16,352 bases of DNA from VGDP01 sp964530335 (lineage in GTDB: Bacteria > Pseudomonadota > Alphaproteobacteria > SP197): the NCBI GenBank assembly GCA_964530335.1, contig CAZGYG010000068.1, positions 1 through 16,352 on the forward strand, given 5' to 3'. The position numbers and the translations under genes were made by a program. The notes under the pieces are model-generated. The model was not told where the DNA came from, made no database searches, and saw only the letters and a program-made list of their open reading frames with translations. The first letter of the stretch is position 1. Every line of letters starts with the position of its first letter. Shown here in pieces: positions 5,969-13,991 of the stretch.

Positions 5969-6891
5969 GCGCCGTGGCGGGTACGCTCACCCGCCGGCTC
6001 TCCGTCCATCTTTTCCGCCATCCCCGCCTCGCGCTGCTGCTGTTGCTGATCCCGCCGCTGCTGTGGCTCGGCGTCGTCTATCTCGGCTCGCTGTTCTCGC
6101 TGCTGATCCAGAGCTTTTTCTCGATCGACCCGTTCAGCGGGATGGTGGTCCATTCCTTCACGCTCGCCACCTACGGCGAGCTGTTCACGCCCGCCAACCT
6201 CGACATCCTGGTGCGCACGGTGGCGATGGCGGCGGTGGTCACGTTGACCATCGGGCTGATCGCGTTTCCGATCGCGTACTACATGGCGCGCTACGCCTCG
6301 GCGCGCGTCAAGGCGCTGTTTTACCTAGGCGTGATGCTGCCGCTGTGGTCGAGCTACCTGGTGCGGGTCTACGCCTGGAAGCTGATCCTGGCCAAGGAGG
6401 GCATACTGACCTGGCTGTTCGAGCGCGCGGGGGCGTCGTGGCTGCTCGACGGCGTTCTCGCGCTGCCGGTGGTCGGCGGCGCCTCGCTCTCGGTGTCGTA
6501 CATCGGCACCTACCTGGTGTTCGTCTACATCTGGACGCCCTACATGATCCTGCCCATCGAGGCGGCGATCGAGCGCGTGCCCCAATCGGTCATCGAGGCG
6601 TCGGGCGACCTGGGCGCGCCGCCCGGCGCCACCTTCCGCCGAATCATCCTGCCGCTGGCGTTCCCCGGGGTGGTCGCCGGCTCGATCTTCACGTTCTCGC
6701 TGACGCTGGGGGATTACATCATCCCCGGCATCATCGGCTCGTCGAAGTTCTTCATCGGCCAGGCGGTGTACCAGCACCAGGGGACGGCCGGGAACATCCC
6801 GCTCGCCGCCGCGTTCTCGGTCGTGCCGATGCTGGTCATGGCCGGCTACCTGTGGCTCGCGCGCCGGCTGGGGGCGTTCGATGCGCTCTGA
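5965..6891 (+). CDS. ydcU: ABC importer permease 1, YdcU/PotB-like
   Basis: A 308-residue inner-membrane permease with about six hydrophobic segments; the first is near residues 22-48 (LALLLLLIPPLLWLG). The cytoplasmic EAA loop that docks with the ATPase is EASGDLGAPPGATFRRIILP (211-230). The stretch FTFSLTLGDYIIPGIIG after it is typical of PotB-type subunits. The chosen ATG at 5965 overlaps the ydcT stop by 4 nt and precedes a basic N-terminal stretch (TRRLSVHLFRHPR). A longer in-frame reading from 5929 would overlap ydcT coding and is unlikely. The 3' end overlaps the second permease by 11 nt. Confidence 0.94.
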   Translation: MSAVAGTLTRRLSVHLFRHPRLALLLLLIPPLLWLGVVYLGSLFSLLIQSFFSIDPFSGMVVHSFTLATYGELFTPANLDILVRTVAMAAVVTLTIGLIAFPIAYYMARYASARVKALFYLGVMLPLWSSYLVRVYAWKLILAKEGILTWLFERAGASWLLDGVLALPVVGGASLSVSYIGTYLVFVYIWTPYMILPIEAAIERVPQSVIEASGDLGAPPGATFRRIILPLAFPGVVAGSIFTFSLTLGDYIIPGIIGSSKFFIGQAVYQHQGTAGNIPLAAAFSVVPMLVMAGYLWLARRLGAFDAL

Positions 6892-7690
6892 CCGGCGCGC
6901 GCCGCTCGGGCTCCGGCTCGCGGCCGCAGCGGGGCTGCTGTTCCTGTGGCTGCCGCTCGGGCTGATCCTGCTCTACGCCTTCACGACCGAGCAGTCGTCG
7001 TACGTCTTTCCGCCGCCGGGGCTGACGCTCAAGTGGTTCGCCGTGGCGTTCGCGCGCGAGGACATCTGGAGCGCGCTGGCGCTCTCGGTCAAGGTCGCCG
7101 CGGTGGCCACCGGCGTCGCGTTGATCCTGGGCACGTTGGCCGCCGCCGCCGTCGCGCGGACCCGCTTCTTCGGGCGCGAGGCGATCACGCTCATGATCAT
7201 CCTGCCGATCGCGCTGCCCGGCGTGGTCACCGGCATCAGCCTGCGCGCGGCGCTCAACCTGGGCGAGCTGCCGTTCAGCTTCTGGACCATCGTCATCGGC
7301 CACGCGACGTTCTGCGTCGTCGTGGTCTACAACAACGTACTCGCCCGGTTCCGGCGCACCTCGGTCTCGCTGATCGAGGCCTCGATGGACCTGGGCGCCG
7401 ACGGCTTCCAGACCTTCCGCCGCGTCGTCCTGCCCAACATCGCCACCGCGCTCCTGGCCGGCGGCATGCTTTCGTTCGCGCTGTCGTTCGACGAGGTCAT
7501 CGTCACGACCTTCACCGCCGGCCAGCAGTCGACCCTGCCGATCTGGATGCTGACCGAGTTGGTGCGCCCGCGCCAGCGCCCGGTGACCAACGTGGTCGCG
7601 GTGTTCGTGATCGCCGTGACCTTCCTGCCGATCCTCGGCGCCTACTACCTGACGCGCGGCACCCACGACATCGCGGGCGGGGGGAAGTAG
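6881..7690 (+). CDS. ydcV: ABC importer permease 2, YdcV/PotC-like
   Basis: A 269-residue inner-membrane permease, partner of the preceding one, with six predicted hydrophobic segments (the first about 11-33). The EAA loop is EASMDLGADGFQTFRRVVLP (166-185). The segment MLSFALSFDEVIVTTFTAG is the usual PotC/YdcV signature, as are the C-terminal PIWMLTELVRP and VTFLPILGAYYLTRGT. The start overlaps the end of the first permease gene by 11 nt, consistent with translational coupling. A 68-nt gap without an obvious terminator separates it from the dioxygenase gene, so all five genes may be co-transcribed. Confidence 0.94.
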   Translation: MRSDRRAPLGLRLAAAAGLLFLWLPLGLILLYAFTTEQSSYVFPPPGLTLKWFAVAFAREDIWSALALSVKVAAVATGVALILGTLAAAAVARTRFFGREAITLMIILPIALPGVVTGISLRAALNLGELPFSFWTIVIGHATFCVVVVYNNVLARFRRTSVSLIEASMDLGADGFQTFRRVVLPNIATALLAGGMLSFALSFDEVIVTTFTAGQQSTLPIWMLTELVRPRQRPVTNVVAVFVIAVTFLPILGAYYLTRGTHDIAGGGK

Positions 7691-7758
7691 GGACGACGCG
7701 GTACTACGCGACGGCGCGAGTCCGTCTAGAGTCGATCTTCGGCGGGCGGGAGCATGGG

Positions 7759-8997
7759 ATGGACGATCCGCGCTCGGTCATCGGAGCGGTCGCGCTGGAT
7801 GGCGATACCACGGTCGTCACCTGGGGCGACGGTCACGTCAGCCGCTTCCATCCGCTGTGGCTGCGCGATGCGTGCCGTTGCGCCGCGTGCGGCGACTTCC
7901 AACGGGGCACGCGTTCGTTCTTCGTCAGCGATCTCGGACCCGGAACGCGGCCCCGCGCCTGCGCCATCGACAACCACGGTAATCTGCGCGTCGCCTGGGA
8001 CCCGGACGGCCACGAGAGCGTCTACGACCGGGGTTGGCTCCGGGACCATTGCATCACCGCGAGCGAGCGCGACCGGCGCCGGCATCGGCCCGTGCTGTGG
8101 GACACCCGCCTCGCGCGCCACGATGTCGAGCTGGCCTTCGACGACGTCGTGCGCAACGACGCGGGGCTTTACCGCCTGCTCGCCCTGGTGCGCGATCATG
8201 GGCTGGCGTTTGTGCGCGGGGCGCCGCGGGATCCCGGCCTGGTCGAGCGGTTCGCTGGCCTGATCGGCTACATCCCGGAGACCAACTACGGCCGGGTGTT
8301 CGACTACTACGCCGACCCGACGCCCTCGACGCCTGCGAACGCGGCCGATTTCCTCATGCTCCACACGGACGAATCGTATCGCCATAGGCCGCCGCAGATC
8401 GCGCTGTTCCACGCCCTTCGCCAGAGCGCGGACGGTGGCGGGGCGTCGCTGTTCGTCGACGGGTTCGAGGCCGCCCGGCGCCTGCGCGAGGCGAGCCCGG
8501 AGGACTTCGCGTTTCTGACCCGTACGCCGCTGACCTATCACCGGATACAGCCGGGGCCGGAGGGAACGGCGTCGGCGCCCGAGGGGCTGCAACCGCCGAG
8601 CCACACGGGCGCCGACATGCGCGCCTTCGGCCGGGCGATCAACCTGGACGTGGACGGCGAGGTCATCGGCGTCCGGTTCGCGGTCGTGAACCTGAGCCCG
8701 CCCGATCTTCCCGAGGCGCTGGTCGAGGGCTACTACCGCGCGGCGCGGGCGTTCGCCCGGATCGTACTGGACCCCGGATTGCGCGTCGCGGCGCCGCTCG
8801 TCGCGGGCGACATGGCGTTCTTCGACAACGAACGTGTGCTGCACGGGCGCACGGCCTTCGACGCAAGCGCGGGGCTGCGCCACATCCGGAGCTGCTACGT
8901 CGACCGGGAGAGTTTCCACAGCCAGCTTCGGCTAATCGGCCGGCGGCTCGGCCGACCCGAGACCGAGCTCAGGCTGGCCGGCGGCTTCGGACCGTAG
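7759..8997 (+). CDS. Gamma-butyrobetaine/trimethyllysine dioxygenase-like 2-oxoglutarate Fe(II) oxygenase
   Basis: This 412-residue enzyme should hydroxylate a carboxylate substrate using O2 and 2-oxoglutarate, probably in the cytoplasm. The N-terminal Zn domain has C39, C41 and C44 (in CRCAAC) and H85 (in DGHESVY), the same C-x-C-x2-C spacing as human gamma-butyrobetaine dioxygenase. The TauD-type catalytic domain follows from about residue 130. Its Fe(II) facial triad is H202/D204 (in LHTDESYR) and H362 (in VLHGRTAFD). A conserved arginine in GLRHIRSCYVDRE is the likely 2-oxoglutarate anchor. Length and layout fit the BBOX/TMLH family, which makes carnitine from gamma-butyrobetaine or hydroxylates trimethyllysine. 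Sequence alone does not separate the two, and bacterial homologues may use other betaines. GGGAG lies 6 nt before the ATG. An ATG 5 nt upstream is in another frame. Its position after ydcV suggests that it acts on the imported compound. Confidence 0.88.
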   Translation: MDDPRSVIGAVALDGDTTVVTWGDGHVSRFHPLWLRDACRCAACGDFQRGTRSFFVSDLGPGTRPRACAIDNHGNLRVAWDPDGHESVYDRGWLRDHCITASERDRRRHRPVLWDTRLARHDVELAFDDVVRNDAGLYRLLALVRDHGLAFVRGAPRDPGLVERFAGLIGYIPETNYGRVFDYYADPTPSTPANAADFLMLHTDESYRHRPPQIALFHALRQSADGGGASLFVDGFEAARRLREASPEDFAFLTRTPLTYHRIQPGPEGTASAPEGLQPPSHTGADMRAFGRAINLDVDGEVIGVRFAVVNLSPPDLPEALVEGYYRAARAFARIVLDPGLRVAAPLVAGDMAFFDNERVLHGRTAFDASAGLRHIRSCYVDRESFHSQLRLIGRRLGRPETELRLAGGFGP

Positions 8998-9048
8998 GGG
9001 CAGAGCGGCGTCCCAGATTCAATCGACGCGCGCTGACCCTCACCCCGA

Positions 9049-9069
9049 CCCTCTCCCGGTGGGAGAGGG
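9049..9069. terminator. Hairpin between converging genes, possible bidirectional terminator
   Basis: CCCTCTCCC (9049-9057) pairs with GGGAGAGGG (9061-9069) across a 3-nt loop GGT. It lies in the 89-nt gap between the ends of the dioxygenase and Rieske genes, where a two-way terminator is expected. It belongs to the same general style of short palindrome as the hairpins near 2884-2902 and 3588-3606. No U-run is present, so its role as a terminator is inference. Confidence 0.5.
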
Positions 9070-9086
9070 GGACGCCCGGCGCCGCG

Positions 9087-10214
9087 CTATGCCTCGAGCG
9101 CCTGCTTGACCAGCAGGTGGAAGCGGTGGATGGCGTGCTCGCTGATGCCGCTGCGCTGGCTGTCGACGACGAAGCGGCCCTGGTCGAAGGCCAGGCTGTG
9201 CAAGCCTTGCTGCACGGATTCGCAGAGGTTCTTGTCCTCGATGGCGAGCACGTCGTTGACGTAGTCAAACCGCGCCTCGTCGATCGTGCCGTCGACCGAG
9301 TACTGGTGCCCGGTGAACGAGGTCGCCTCGACGCCGCGCGGCACGACGCTGAGCACGTTGAGCTCGGCGTGGCCGGGCAGCAGGTTGATCGTCGTCGCCG
9401 GCCACAGGTACCAGAACAGCCCCTCCTGGACCGGATCGTCGCCGCGGACCGGATAGATCGTGTCGTTCGCCTGGGTGCGCACGCCGACCTGGCCCGACCA
9501 CAACCCGTGTTCGTCCTGCCGGTAGCGCGCCATGTCGAGGATCTCGGCGAACGCCGGGTGCGATGGCCCGCAGTGGTAACACTCGACGTAATTGTCGACG
9601 ACGACCTTCCAGTTCGCGTCGATCTTCGGGCCGCCGAACGAGCATTCGCGCGCCGGCCGCATGGCCTCGAGGTCGGGGATGCGGGCCCGGATGTCGGCGG
9701 CGAGGTCGGGCACGAGCTCGGCGAGCGGCGTCGCGTCGCGGTCGAGGTTGACGAACAGGAAGGTGCAGAACTCCTCGACGCGGAGTTCGGGCAGGGAGAA
9801 ATCCTCCTTGCGGAAGCCGGTCAGGTGCTCGGAATTGCGCGCGGTGCGGAGCTTGCCCTCGGTGTCGTAGGCCCAGGCGTGGTAGGGGCAGGTCATGACC
9901 AGCTTGACGTTGCCGCGGCCCTTGAGCACCTGGTGGCCGCGGTGCTGGCAGGTGTTGTGGAAGCCGCGGAGCCGGCCGTCGCGGCCGCGCACGACCATGA
10001 CCCGCTGGTCGGCGACGAGCCCCGTCACGTAGTCGCCGGGGTTCGCGACCTGGGAGGCGTGGCCGACGTAGTGCCAAGTCTTGTAAAAGATCGCTGATTT
10101 CTCGCGCTCGTAGACGGCCGGATCGTGGTACCAGCGCGCCGGCAGGGAGTAGGACGCAGCCGGATCCTCGACGAGCGGACGGCGGAGCGGGGGAAGCTTA
10201 GCGAGGGCAGCCAT
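9087..10214 (-). CDS. Rieske non-haem iron oxygenase alpha subunit (choline/betaine monooxygenase-like)
   Basis: A 375-residue oxygenase component. The Rieske [2Fe-2S] cluster ligands are C89/H91 (in CQHRGHQ) and C109/H112 (in CPYHAW). The mononuclear iron site has D207 as the electron-bridging residue in VDNYVECYHCGPSHPAF, H214 and H219 as ligands, and D327 (in IEDKNLCE) as the likely third ligand. The overall look, with AIFYKTWHYVGHASQV near the start and a single roughly 375-residue chain, fits choline monooxygenase, glycine betaine or proline betaine demethylase-type enzymes. The bridging residue is aspartate, unlike carnitine monooxygenase CntA, where it is glutamate. A reductase partner is needed but none is in the window. 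I chose the ATG at 10214; an in-frame TTG at 10244 would add 10 residues. It is the last gene of the leftward operon, 91 nt after the SMP-30 gene. Confidence 0.87.
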   Translation of the reverse strand: MAALAKLPPLRRPLVEDPAASYSLPARWYHDPAVYEREKSAIFYKTWHYVGHASQVANPGDYVTGLVADQRVMVVRGRDGRLRGFHNTCQHRGHQVLKGRGNVKLVMTCPYHAWAYDTEGKLRTARNSEHLTGFRKEDFSLPELRVEEFCTFLFVNLDRDATPLAELVPDLAADIRARIPDLEAMRPARECSFGGPKIDANWKVVVDNYVECYHCGPSHPAFAEILDMARYRQDEHGLWSGQVGVRTQANDTIYPVRGDDPVQEGLFWYLWPATTINLLPGHAELNVLSVVPRGVEATSFTGHQYSVDGTIDEARFDYVNDVLAIEDKNLCESVQQGLHSLAFDQGRFVVDSQRSGISEHAIHRFHLLVKQALEA

Positions 10215-10305
10215 GGCGGCACCTGTACGGCCGGTTGGGGTCAAGTTAAGGAAATCTAGGCGCGTGGGCGCGCGGACGCAACGGTAACGCCGGAAACCAG
10301 CGCCC

Positions 10306-11187
10306 TCAGCAGACCGGGAGCCCGGGCGTGGCGACGCGCAGGCGCACGACCAGGTCGGACAGCGTGACGTAGAGCCAGCGGAGATCGTCGCCGCCGAAGC
10401 ACAGGTTGGCGGCGAAGCGGTCGAAGCGGAGCACGCCGAGTGGGCTGGCGTCGGGGCCGAGCACGGTGATGCCGGCGCTGCCGCAGCAGTAGACGTTGCC
10501 CAGACGGTCGACCTTCATGCCGTCGCACCCGCCGCCGGGCACCTGGGCCCACACCGCGCCGCCGCTCGTCGCGCCGTCGGCATCGACCGCGAACGCCCGG
10601 ATGGCCCCCGTCACGCTGTCGTTGACCAGGAGCCGGCGCCGGTCGGGCGTGAAGCAGAGCCCGTTGGGCTGGTCGAAGTCGTCGGCGACAAGGCCCAGGC
10701 TTCCGTCCGAGTCGACGCGATAGACGCCGCGGAACGCGAGCTCGGGTTCGCGCACGACCCCGGATTCCGCCTCGCGGCCGTAGGTCGGATCGGTGAAGTA
10801 GATGCACTCGCCGCCGACGACGATGTCGTTCGGGCTGTTGAGCTCCTTGCCGGCCCAGTGGCTGGCGATGACGGTCAGGCGGCCATCGGGCTCGGTGCGG
10901 GTGACGCGGCTGGTGGCGTGCTCGCAACTGAGCAACCGCCCCTGCCGGTCGAGCGTGTTGCCGTTCGCCATGTGGCTGGGCGCGCGGAACACCTCGACCG
11001 GCCCGCCAGGGCGCCAGCGGTGCAGCCGGTCGGACGGGATGTCGCTGAACACCAATGAGCCGTCGCGTGGGTTCCAGACCGGGCCCTCGGTGAACGCGTA
11101 TCCGGCGCCGATCGTCTCGAGCTCCGGCGCCGCGCCGACGGCGGCCGTGAAGCGCGGGTCGATCGCGGTGACCACAAAGGCGGTCAT
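10306..11187 (-). CDS. SMP-30/gluconolactonase-like beta-propeller hydrolase
   Basis: A 293-residue protein of the SMP-30/LRE family, whose characterised members are Ca2+- or Zn2+-dependent lactonases or esterases. The family motifs are in order: FTEGPVW with E34, SPNDIVVG, IYFTDPTYG, DQPNGLCFTPD with N175, and GCDGMKVDRLGNVY with D222. E34, N175 and D222 match the three protein metal ligands of the family. No signal peptide is evident, so it is probably cytoplasmic. Its ATG overlaps the stop of the acyl-CoA synthetase gene by 4 nt (ATGA), so the two are translationally coupled. The context suggests that it opens a lactone or ester made in the pathway, but the substrate cannot be read from sequence. 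Confidence 0.88.
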   Translation of the reverse strand: MTAFVVTAIDPRFTAAVGAAPELETIGAGYAFTEGPVWNPRDGSLVFSDIPSDRLHRWRPGGPVEVFRAPSHMANGNTLDRQGRLLSCEHATSRVTRTEPDGRLTVIASHWAGKELNSPNDIVVGGECIYFTDPTYGREAESGVVREPELAFRGVYRVDSDGSLGLVADDFDQPNGLCFTPDRRRLLVNDSVTGAIRAFAVDADGATSGGAVWAQVPGGGCDGMKVDRLGNVYCCGSAGITVLGPDASPLGVLRFDRFAANLCFGGDDLRWLYVTLSDLVVRLRVATPGLPVC

Positions 11188-12740
11188 GGCGTCCGCACCC
11201 GGGCGCGCAGCTCGGCCCTCAAGACCTTGCCGCTGGCGGTGGCCGGCAGGGATTCGACAAGGACGATGCGGGCCGGGCGCTTGTATGGGGCGAGGGAGGA
11301 CGCCACGTACGCCGCGAGCTCGGCCTCGGTCACTCCGGCGCCCGGCCGTGGCTGCACGAACGCGACGATGTCCTCGTCGGCGCCGTTGGGCCGGCCGACC
11401 ACGCCCGAGAGCGCGACGCCCGGATGGCTGTTGAGGGCGGCCTCGACCTCCTCCGGGTGGACGTTGAAGCCGGAATGAATGATGAGCTCCTTCTTGCGCC
11501 CCATGATGAACAGCCGGCCGTCGGGTTCGGCGCGCGCGAGATCCCCGGTCTTGAGCCAGCCGTCGGGCGTGATCGTCGCGGCGGTGAGCTCGGGATCGCG
11601 GTAGTAGCCGAGCATGACGTTGGGCCCTCGGGTCCACAGCTCGCCGGTGGCGGCAGTCGTCACGTCGGCGCCGTCCTCGCCCACCAACCGGACCTCGACG
11701 CCTTGCGGCGGGTATCCGATCGAGGCCAGCGGGTTGGGGTCGCCGAGGCGGGTCAGCGCGACCACGGGCGTGGCCTCGCTGAGTCCGTAGCCGTTCTGGA
11801 GCACGACGCCGAACGCCCGTTCGACCCGGGCCTTGAGCGCGGGCTCGAGCGGCGCCCCGCCCGAGGACAGGAACCGGAGGCGCGGCGCCACGACCGGCGT
11901 GCCGCGGGCCTCGATGTGCTCGACCAGGCGCGCGTACATGGTCGGCACGCCCTGGACCATGGAGACCCCGTCGTCGGCGAGCGCCGCGAGCAAAGCGTCG
12001 GGCGCGAAGCGCGGAACGAGCCGGATGCGCGCCCCGCCCATCAGCCCGCCGAGGAACACCGAGGAAAGACCGAAGATGTGCGTGATCGGCAGCACGATGT
12101 ACATGCGATCCGCCGGGGTGATGTGGCGGATCGAGCAGGCGGTCGCGGCATTGAACAAGAGATTGCGGTGGCTCGCCATGACCCCCTTGGGCCGGCCGCT
12201 GGTGCCCGAGGTGTAGATCAGCGCGCCCACCTGGCGCGACGCCGATCGCTCGAGCGGCTCAGGCGCCGCCTCGGCGAGCGGCCCGACCGCCGCGCCCGGC
12301 ACGATGTCCGGATCGATCGCCGCAGCGCCGTCGCGTTCGGCCAGGCGGGCGGCGTCGGGCGAGGACGCGACGGTGTAAAATGCGCGACGCGGCCGGCAGT
12401 GATCGCGGATGCGGTCGACCTCGACCGGCGTCAGCCGAGCGTTGACCAGAACGGGCCAGGCGTCGATCTCGCTCGCGGCGAACACGAGCACGATGAGCGC
12501 GATGCCGTTCTCGCCGACGACCATGATGCGGTCGCCGGGACGCACGCCGAGATCGACCAGGAGCGCGGCGGCGCGCCGGATGGCCTCGGCGAGCCGGGCG
12601 CAGCTCCACGACGCGGCGCCTTCGACCACGGCCTCGGCGTCGGGACGCTTGGCCGCGTGGCTGAACGGCAGCCAACCGATGCGCCGGGGCAGGCGCGCCG
12701 GAAGCTCGCCGTCCGGAACGGCGAGGGCGGGCACGCTCAC
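11184..12740 (-). CDS. Acyl-CoA synthetase (class I adenylate-forming enzyme)
   Basis: A 518-residue ligase that should activate a carboxylic acid to its CoA thioester through an acyl-adenylate. Core motifs are the P-loop IYTSGTSGRPKGVM, the aromatic-box region LPITHIFGLSSVF, A5 LQNGYGLSEATPV, and the hinge region TGDLARAEPDGRLFIMGRKK. These are followed by ELIIHSGFNVHPEEVEAAL and the catalytic lysine K505 in TASGKVLR near the C-terminus. It resembles medium- or long-chain and aryl acyl-CoA ligases; specificity is not readable. The GTG start at 12740 is favoured by AAGGAGG 7 nt upstream and overlaps the acyl-CoA dehydrogenase stop (GTGA). The upstream open frame to 13142 is antisense noise over the dehydrogenase coding region. 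Its 3' end overlaps the SMP-30 gene by 4 nt. No membrane or export signal is seen. Confidence 0.93.
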   Translation of the reverse strand: MSVPALAVPDGELPARLPRRIGWLPFSHAAKRPDAEAVVEGAASWSCARLAEAIRRAAALLVDLGVRPGDRIMVVGENGIALIVLVFAASEIDAWPVLVNARLTPVEVDRIRDHCRPRRAFYTVASSPDAARLAERDGAAAIDPDIVPGAAVGPLAEAAPEPLERSASRQVGALIYTSGTSGRPKGVMASHRNLLFNAATACSIRHITPADRMYIVLPITHIFGLSSVFLGGLMGGARIRLVPRFAPDALLAALADDGVSMVQGVPTMYARLVEHIEARGTPVVAPRLRFLSSGGAPLEPALKARVERAFGVVLQNGYGLSEATPVVALTRLGDPNPLASIGYPPQGVEVRLVGEDGADVTTAATGELWTRGPNVMLGYYRDPELTAATITPDGWLKTGDLARAEPDGRLFIMGRKKELIIHSGFNVHPEEVEAALNSHPGVALSGVVGRPNGADEDIVAFVQPRPGAGVTEAELAAYVASSLAPYKRPARIVLVESLPATASGKVLRAELRARVRTP

Positions 12741-13888
12741 CCTCGGGCCTCCTTGATCATGGCGCGCGCGATGACGAGCTGCTGGATCTGCGAGGTGCCC
12801 TCGTACAGCCGGTAGAGCCGCACGTCGCGGTAGAATCGCTCGACCGGGAACGCGGCCATGTAGCCGCTGCCGCCGTGGATCTGCACGGCGCGGTCGGCGA
12901 CCCTGCCGACCATCTCGGAGGCGAACAGCTTGCACGCCGAAGCGTCCGCGGCCACGTCCTCGGCGCGATCGCGGCGGCGCGCCGTCTCGAGCACCATGCA
13001 GCGCGCCGCCAGGGATTCCGCGCGCGAATCGGCGAGCATGGCCTGGACGAGTTGGAACTCCGCGATCGGCTGGCCGAACTGCTTGCGGGCGAGCGCGTAG
13101 CCGAGGCTTTCGGCGAGGAGCCGCTCGGCGTTGCCGACGCACGCGGCGGCGATGTTGAGCCGCCCGCGATCGAGCACGCGCATGGCGACCTTGAAGCCCT
13201 CGCCCTCGGCCCCGAGCATGGCGTCGGCCGGGACGCGCGCGTCGTCGAGCACGACGTCGGCGGTCTGAGCGCCGTGCTGCCCCATCTTGCGGTCGGGCGG
13301 GCCGACCGATAGCCCCGGCGCGTCACGCTCGACCAGGAAGGCCGAGACGCCGCGCGCGCCGGGCCGCGCCGGATCGGTCCGCGCGAACACGGTGAACAAC
13401 CCGGCGAGTGGCGCGTTGGTGATGAACCGCTTGCGCCCGTTCAGCACCCAGCCGTTGCCGTCGCGCCGGGCGCGGGTCGTGAGCGAGCCGGCGTCCGAGC
13501 CGGCCTCGGGCTCGGTCAGCGCGAACGAACCGACCAGCTCGCCGCTCGCCAGCCGGGGCAGGTAGCGCCGTTTCTGTTCGGGCGTCCCCGCCTGCACCAG
13601 GCCCTGGGAGCCGATCCCGATGTTGGTGCCGAAGCACGAGCGGAACGCGGGCGAGGTCCAGCCCACCTCGATGGCGACCAGCACCTCCTCCTCGGTGGTG
13701 GCGCCGAACCCGCCGTAGTCCTCGGGGATGGTCAGGCCGAACAACCCGAGGTCGCGCATCGCGGCGACGATCTCGTCGGGCACGCGGTCGGTCTCCGCCA
13801 CCTGGGCCTCGAGCGGCACGAGGCGATCGCGCACGAACCGGCGCACCGTCGCGCTGAGCTGGTCGAACCCCGCCTGGTCGCGAATCAT
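12737..13888 (-). CDS. Acyl-CoA dehydrogenase
   Basis: A 383-residue FAD enzyme that should desaturate an acyl-CoA at the alpha-beta position and pass electrons to ETF. The all-alpha N-terminal domain carries LFGLTIPEDYGGFG. The FAD/substrate segment is FALTEPEAGSDAGSLTT. The C-terminal domain shows ALARKQFGQPIAEFQLVQ, QIHGGSGYMAAFPVERFYRD and YEGTSQIQ. E363 in that last motif is at the position of the catalytic base of short/medium-chain enzymes. Length matches the family. The ATG at 13888 follows a run AAGGGGG and is the first good start; the in-frame extension upstream reaches into the divergent region without support. It is the first gene of the leftward operon. Its end overlaps the synthetase start by 4 nt, pointing to ligase and dehydrogenase acting in sequence on one substrate. 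Confidence 0.94.
   Translation of the reverse strand: MIRDQAGFDQLSATVRRFVRDRLVPLEAQVAETDRVPDEIVAAMRDLGLFGLTIPEDYGGFGATTEEEVLVAIEVGWTSPAFRSCFGTNIGIGSQGLVQAGTPEQKRRYLPRLASGELVGSFALTEPEAGSDAGSLTTRARRDGNGWVLNGRKRFITNAPLAGLFTVFARTDPARPGARGVSAFLVERDAPGLSVGPPDRKMGQHGAQTADVVLDDARVPADAMLGAEGEGFKVAMRVLDRGRLNIAAACVGNAERLLAESLGYALARKQFGQPIAEFQLVQAMLADSRAESLAARCMVLETARRRDRAEDVAADASACKLFASEMVGRVADRAVQIHGGSGYMAAFPVERFYRDVRLYRLYEGTSQIQQLVIARAMIKEARG
12748..12754 (-). promoter_or_regulatory. Strong ribosome binding site for the acyl-CoA synthetase GTG start
   Basis: AAGGAGG on the minus strand, inside the last codons of the dehydrogenase gene and 7 nt before the GTG at 12740. It decides the start and supports coupled translation. 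Confidence 0.75.
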
Positions 13889-13991
13889 CCCGGCCCCCTT
13901 AGGCCATCCTGGGGACGCGGGCGTGCGCGCGCAAGGCTGGCGCGCGGGCCGGAAGACGGGTATCCAAAGCCGCTCGCCACGGTCGAACGAC
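13889..13991. promoter_or_regulatory. Divergent promoter region between the dehydrogenase and thiolase operons
   Basis: These 103 nt must contain the start signals of both the leftward operon and the rightward thiolase-aldolase pair. No confident -35/-10 pair is visible. GCGCGC-AAGGCTG-GCGCGC (13927-13945) is an inverted repeat that might be an operator, but in such GC-rich DNA it may be chance. No regulator gene lies next to it. Confidence 0.4.

Noticed and set aside
6946..7758. N-terminal extension of the dioxygenase to 6946
   Set aside because: The extra residues are an out-of-frame reading of the ydcV gene; the family N-terminus begins at 7759.
12741..13142. N-terminal extension of the acyl-CoA synthetase
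   Set aside because: It overlaps dehydrogenase coding in another frame and lacks similarity; AAGGAGG before the GTG at 12740 supports the shorter start.
13728..13991. N-terminal extension of the thiolase
   Set aside because: It runs antisense through the start of the acyl-CoA dehydrogenase gene, and thiolase similarity begins at the ATG at 13992.
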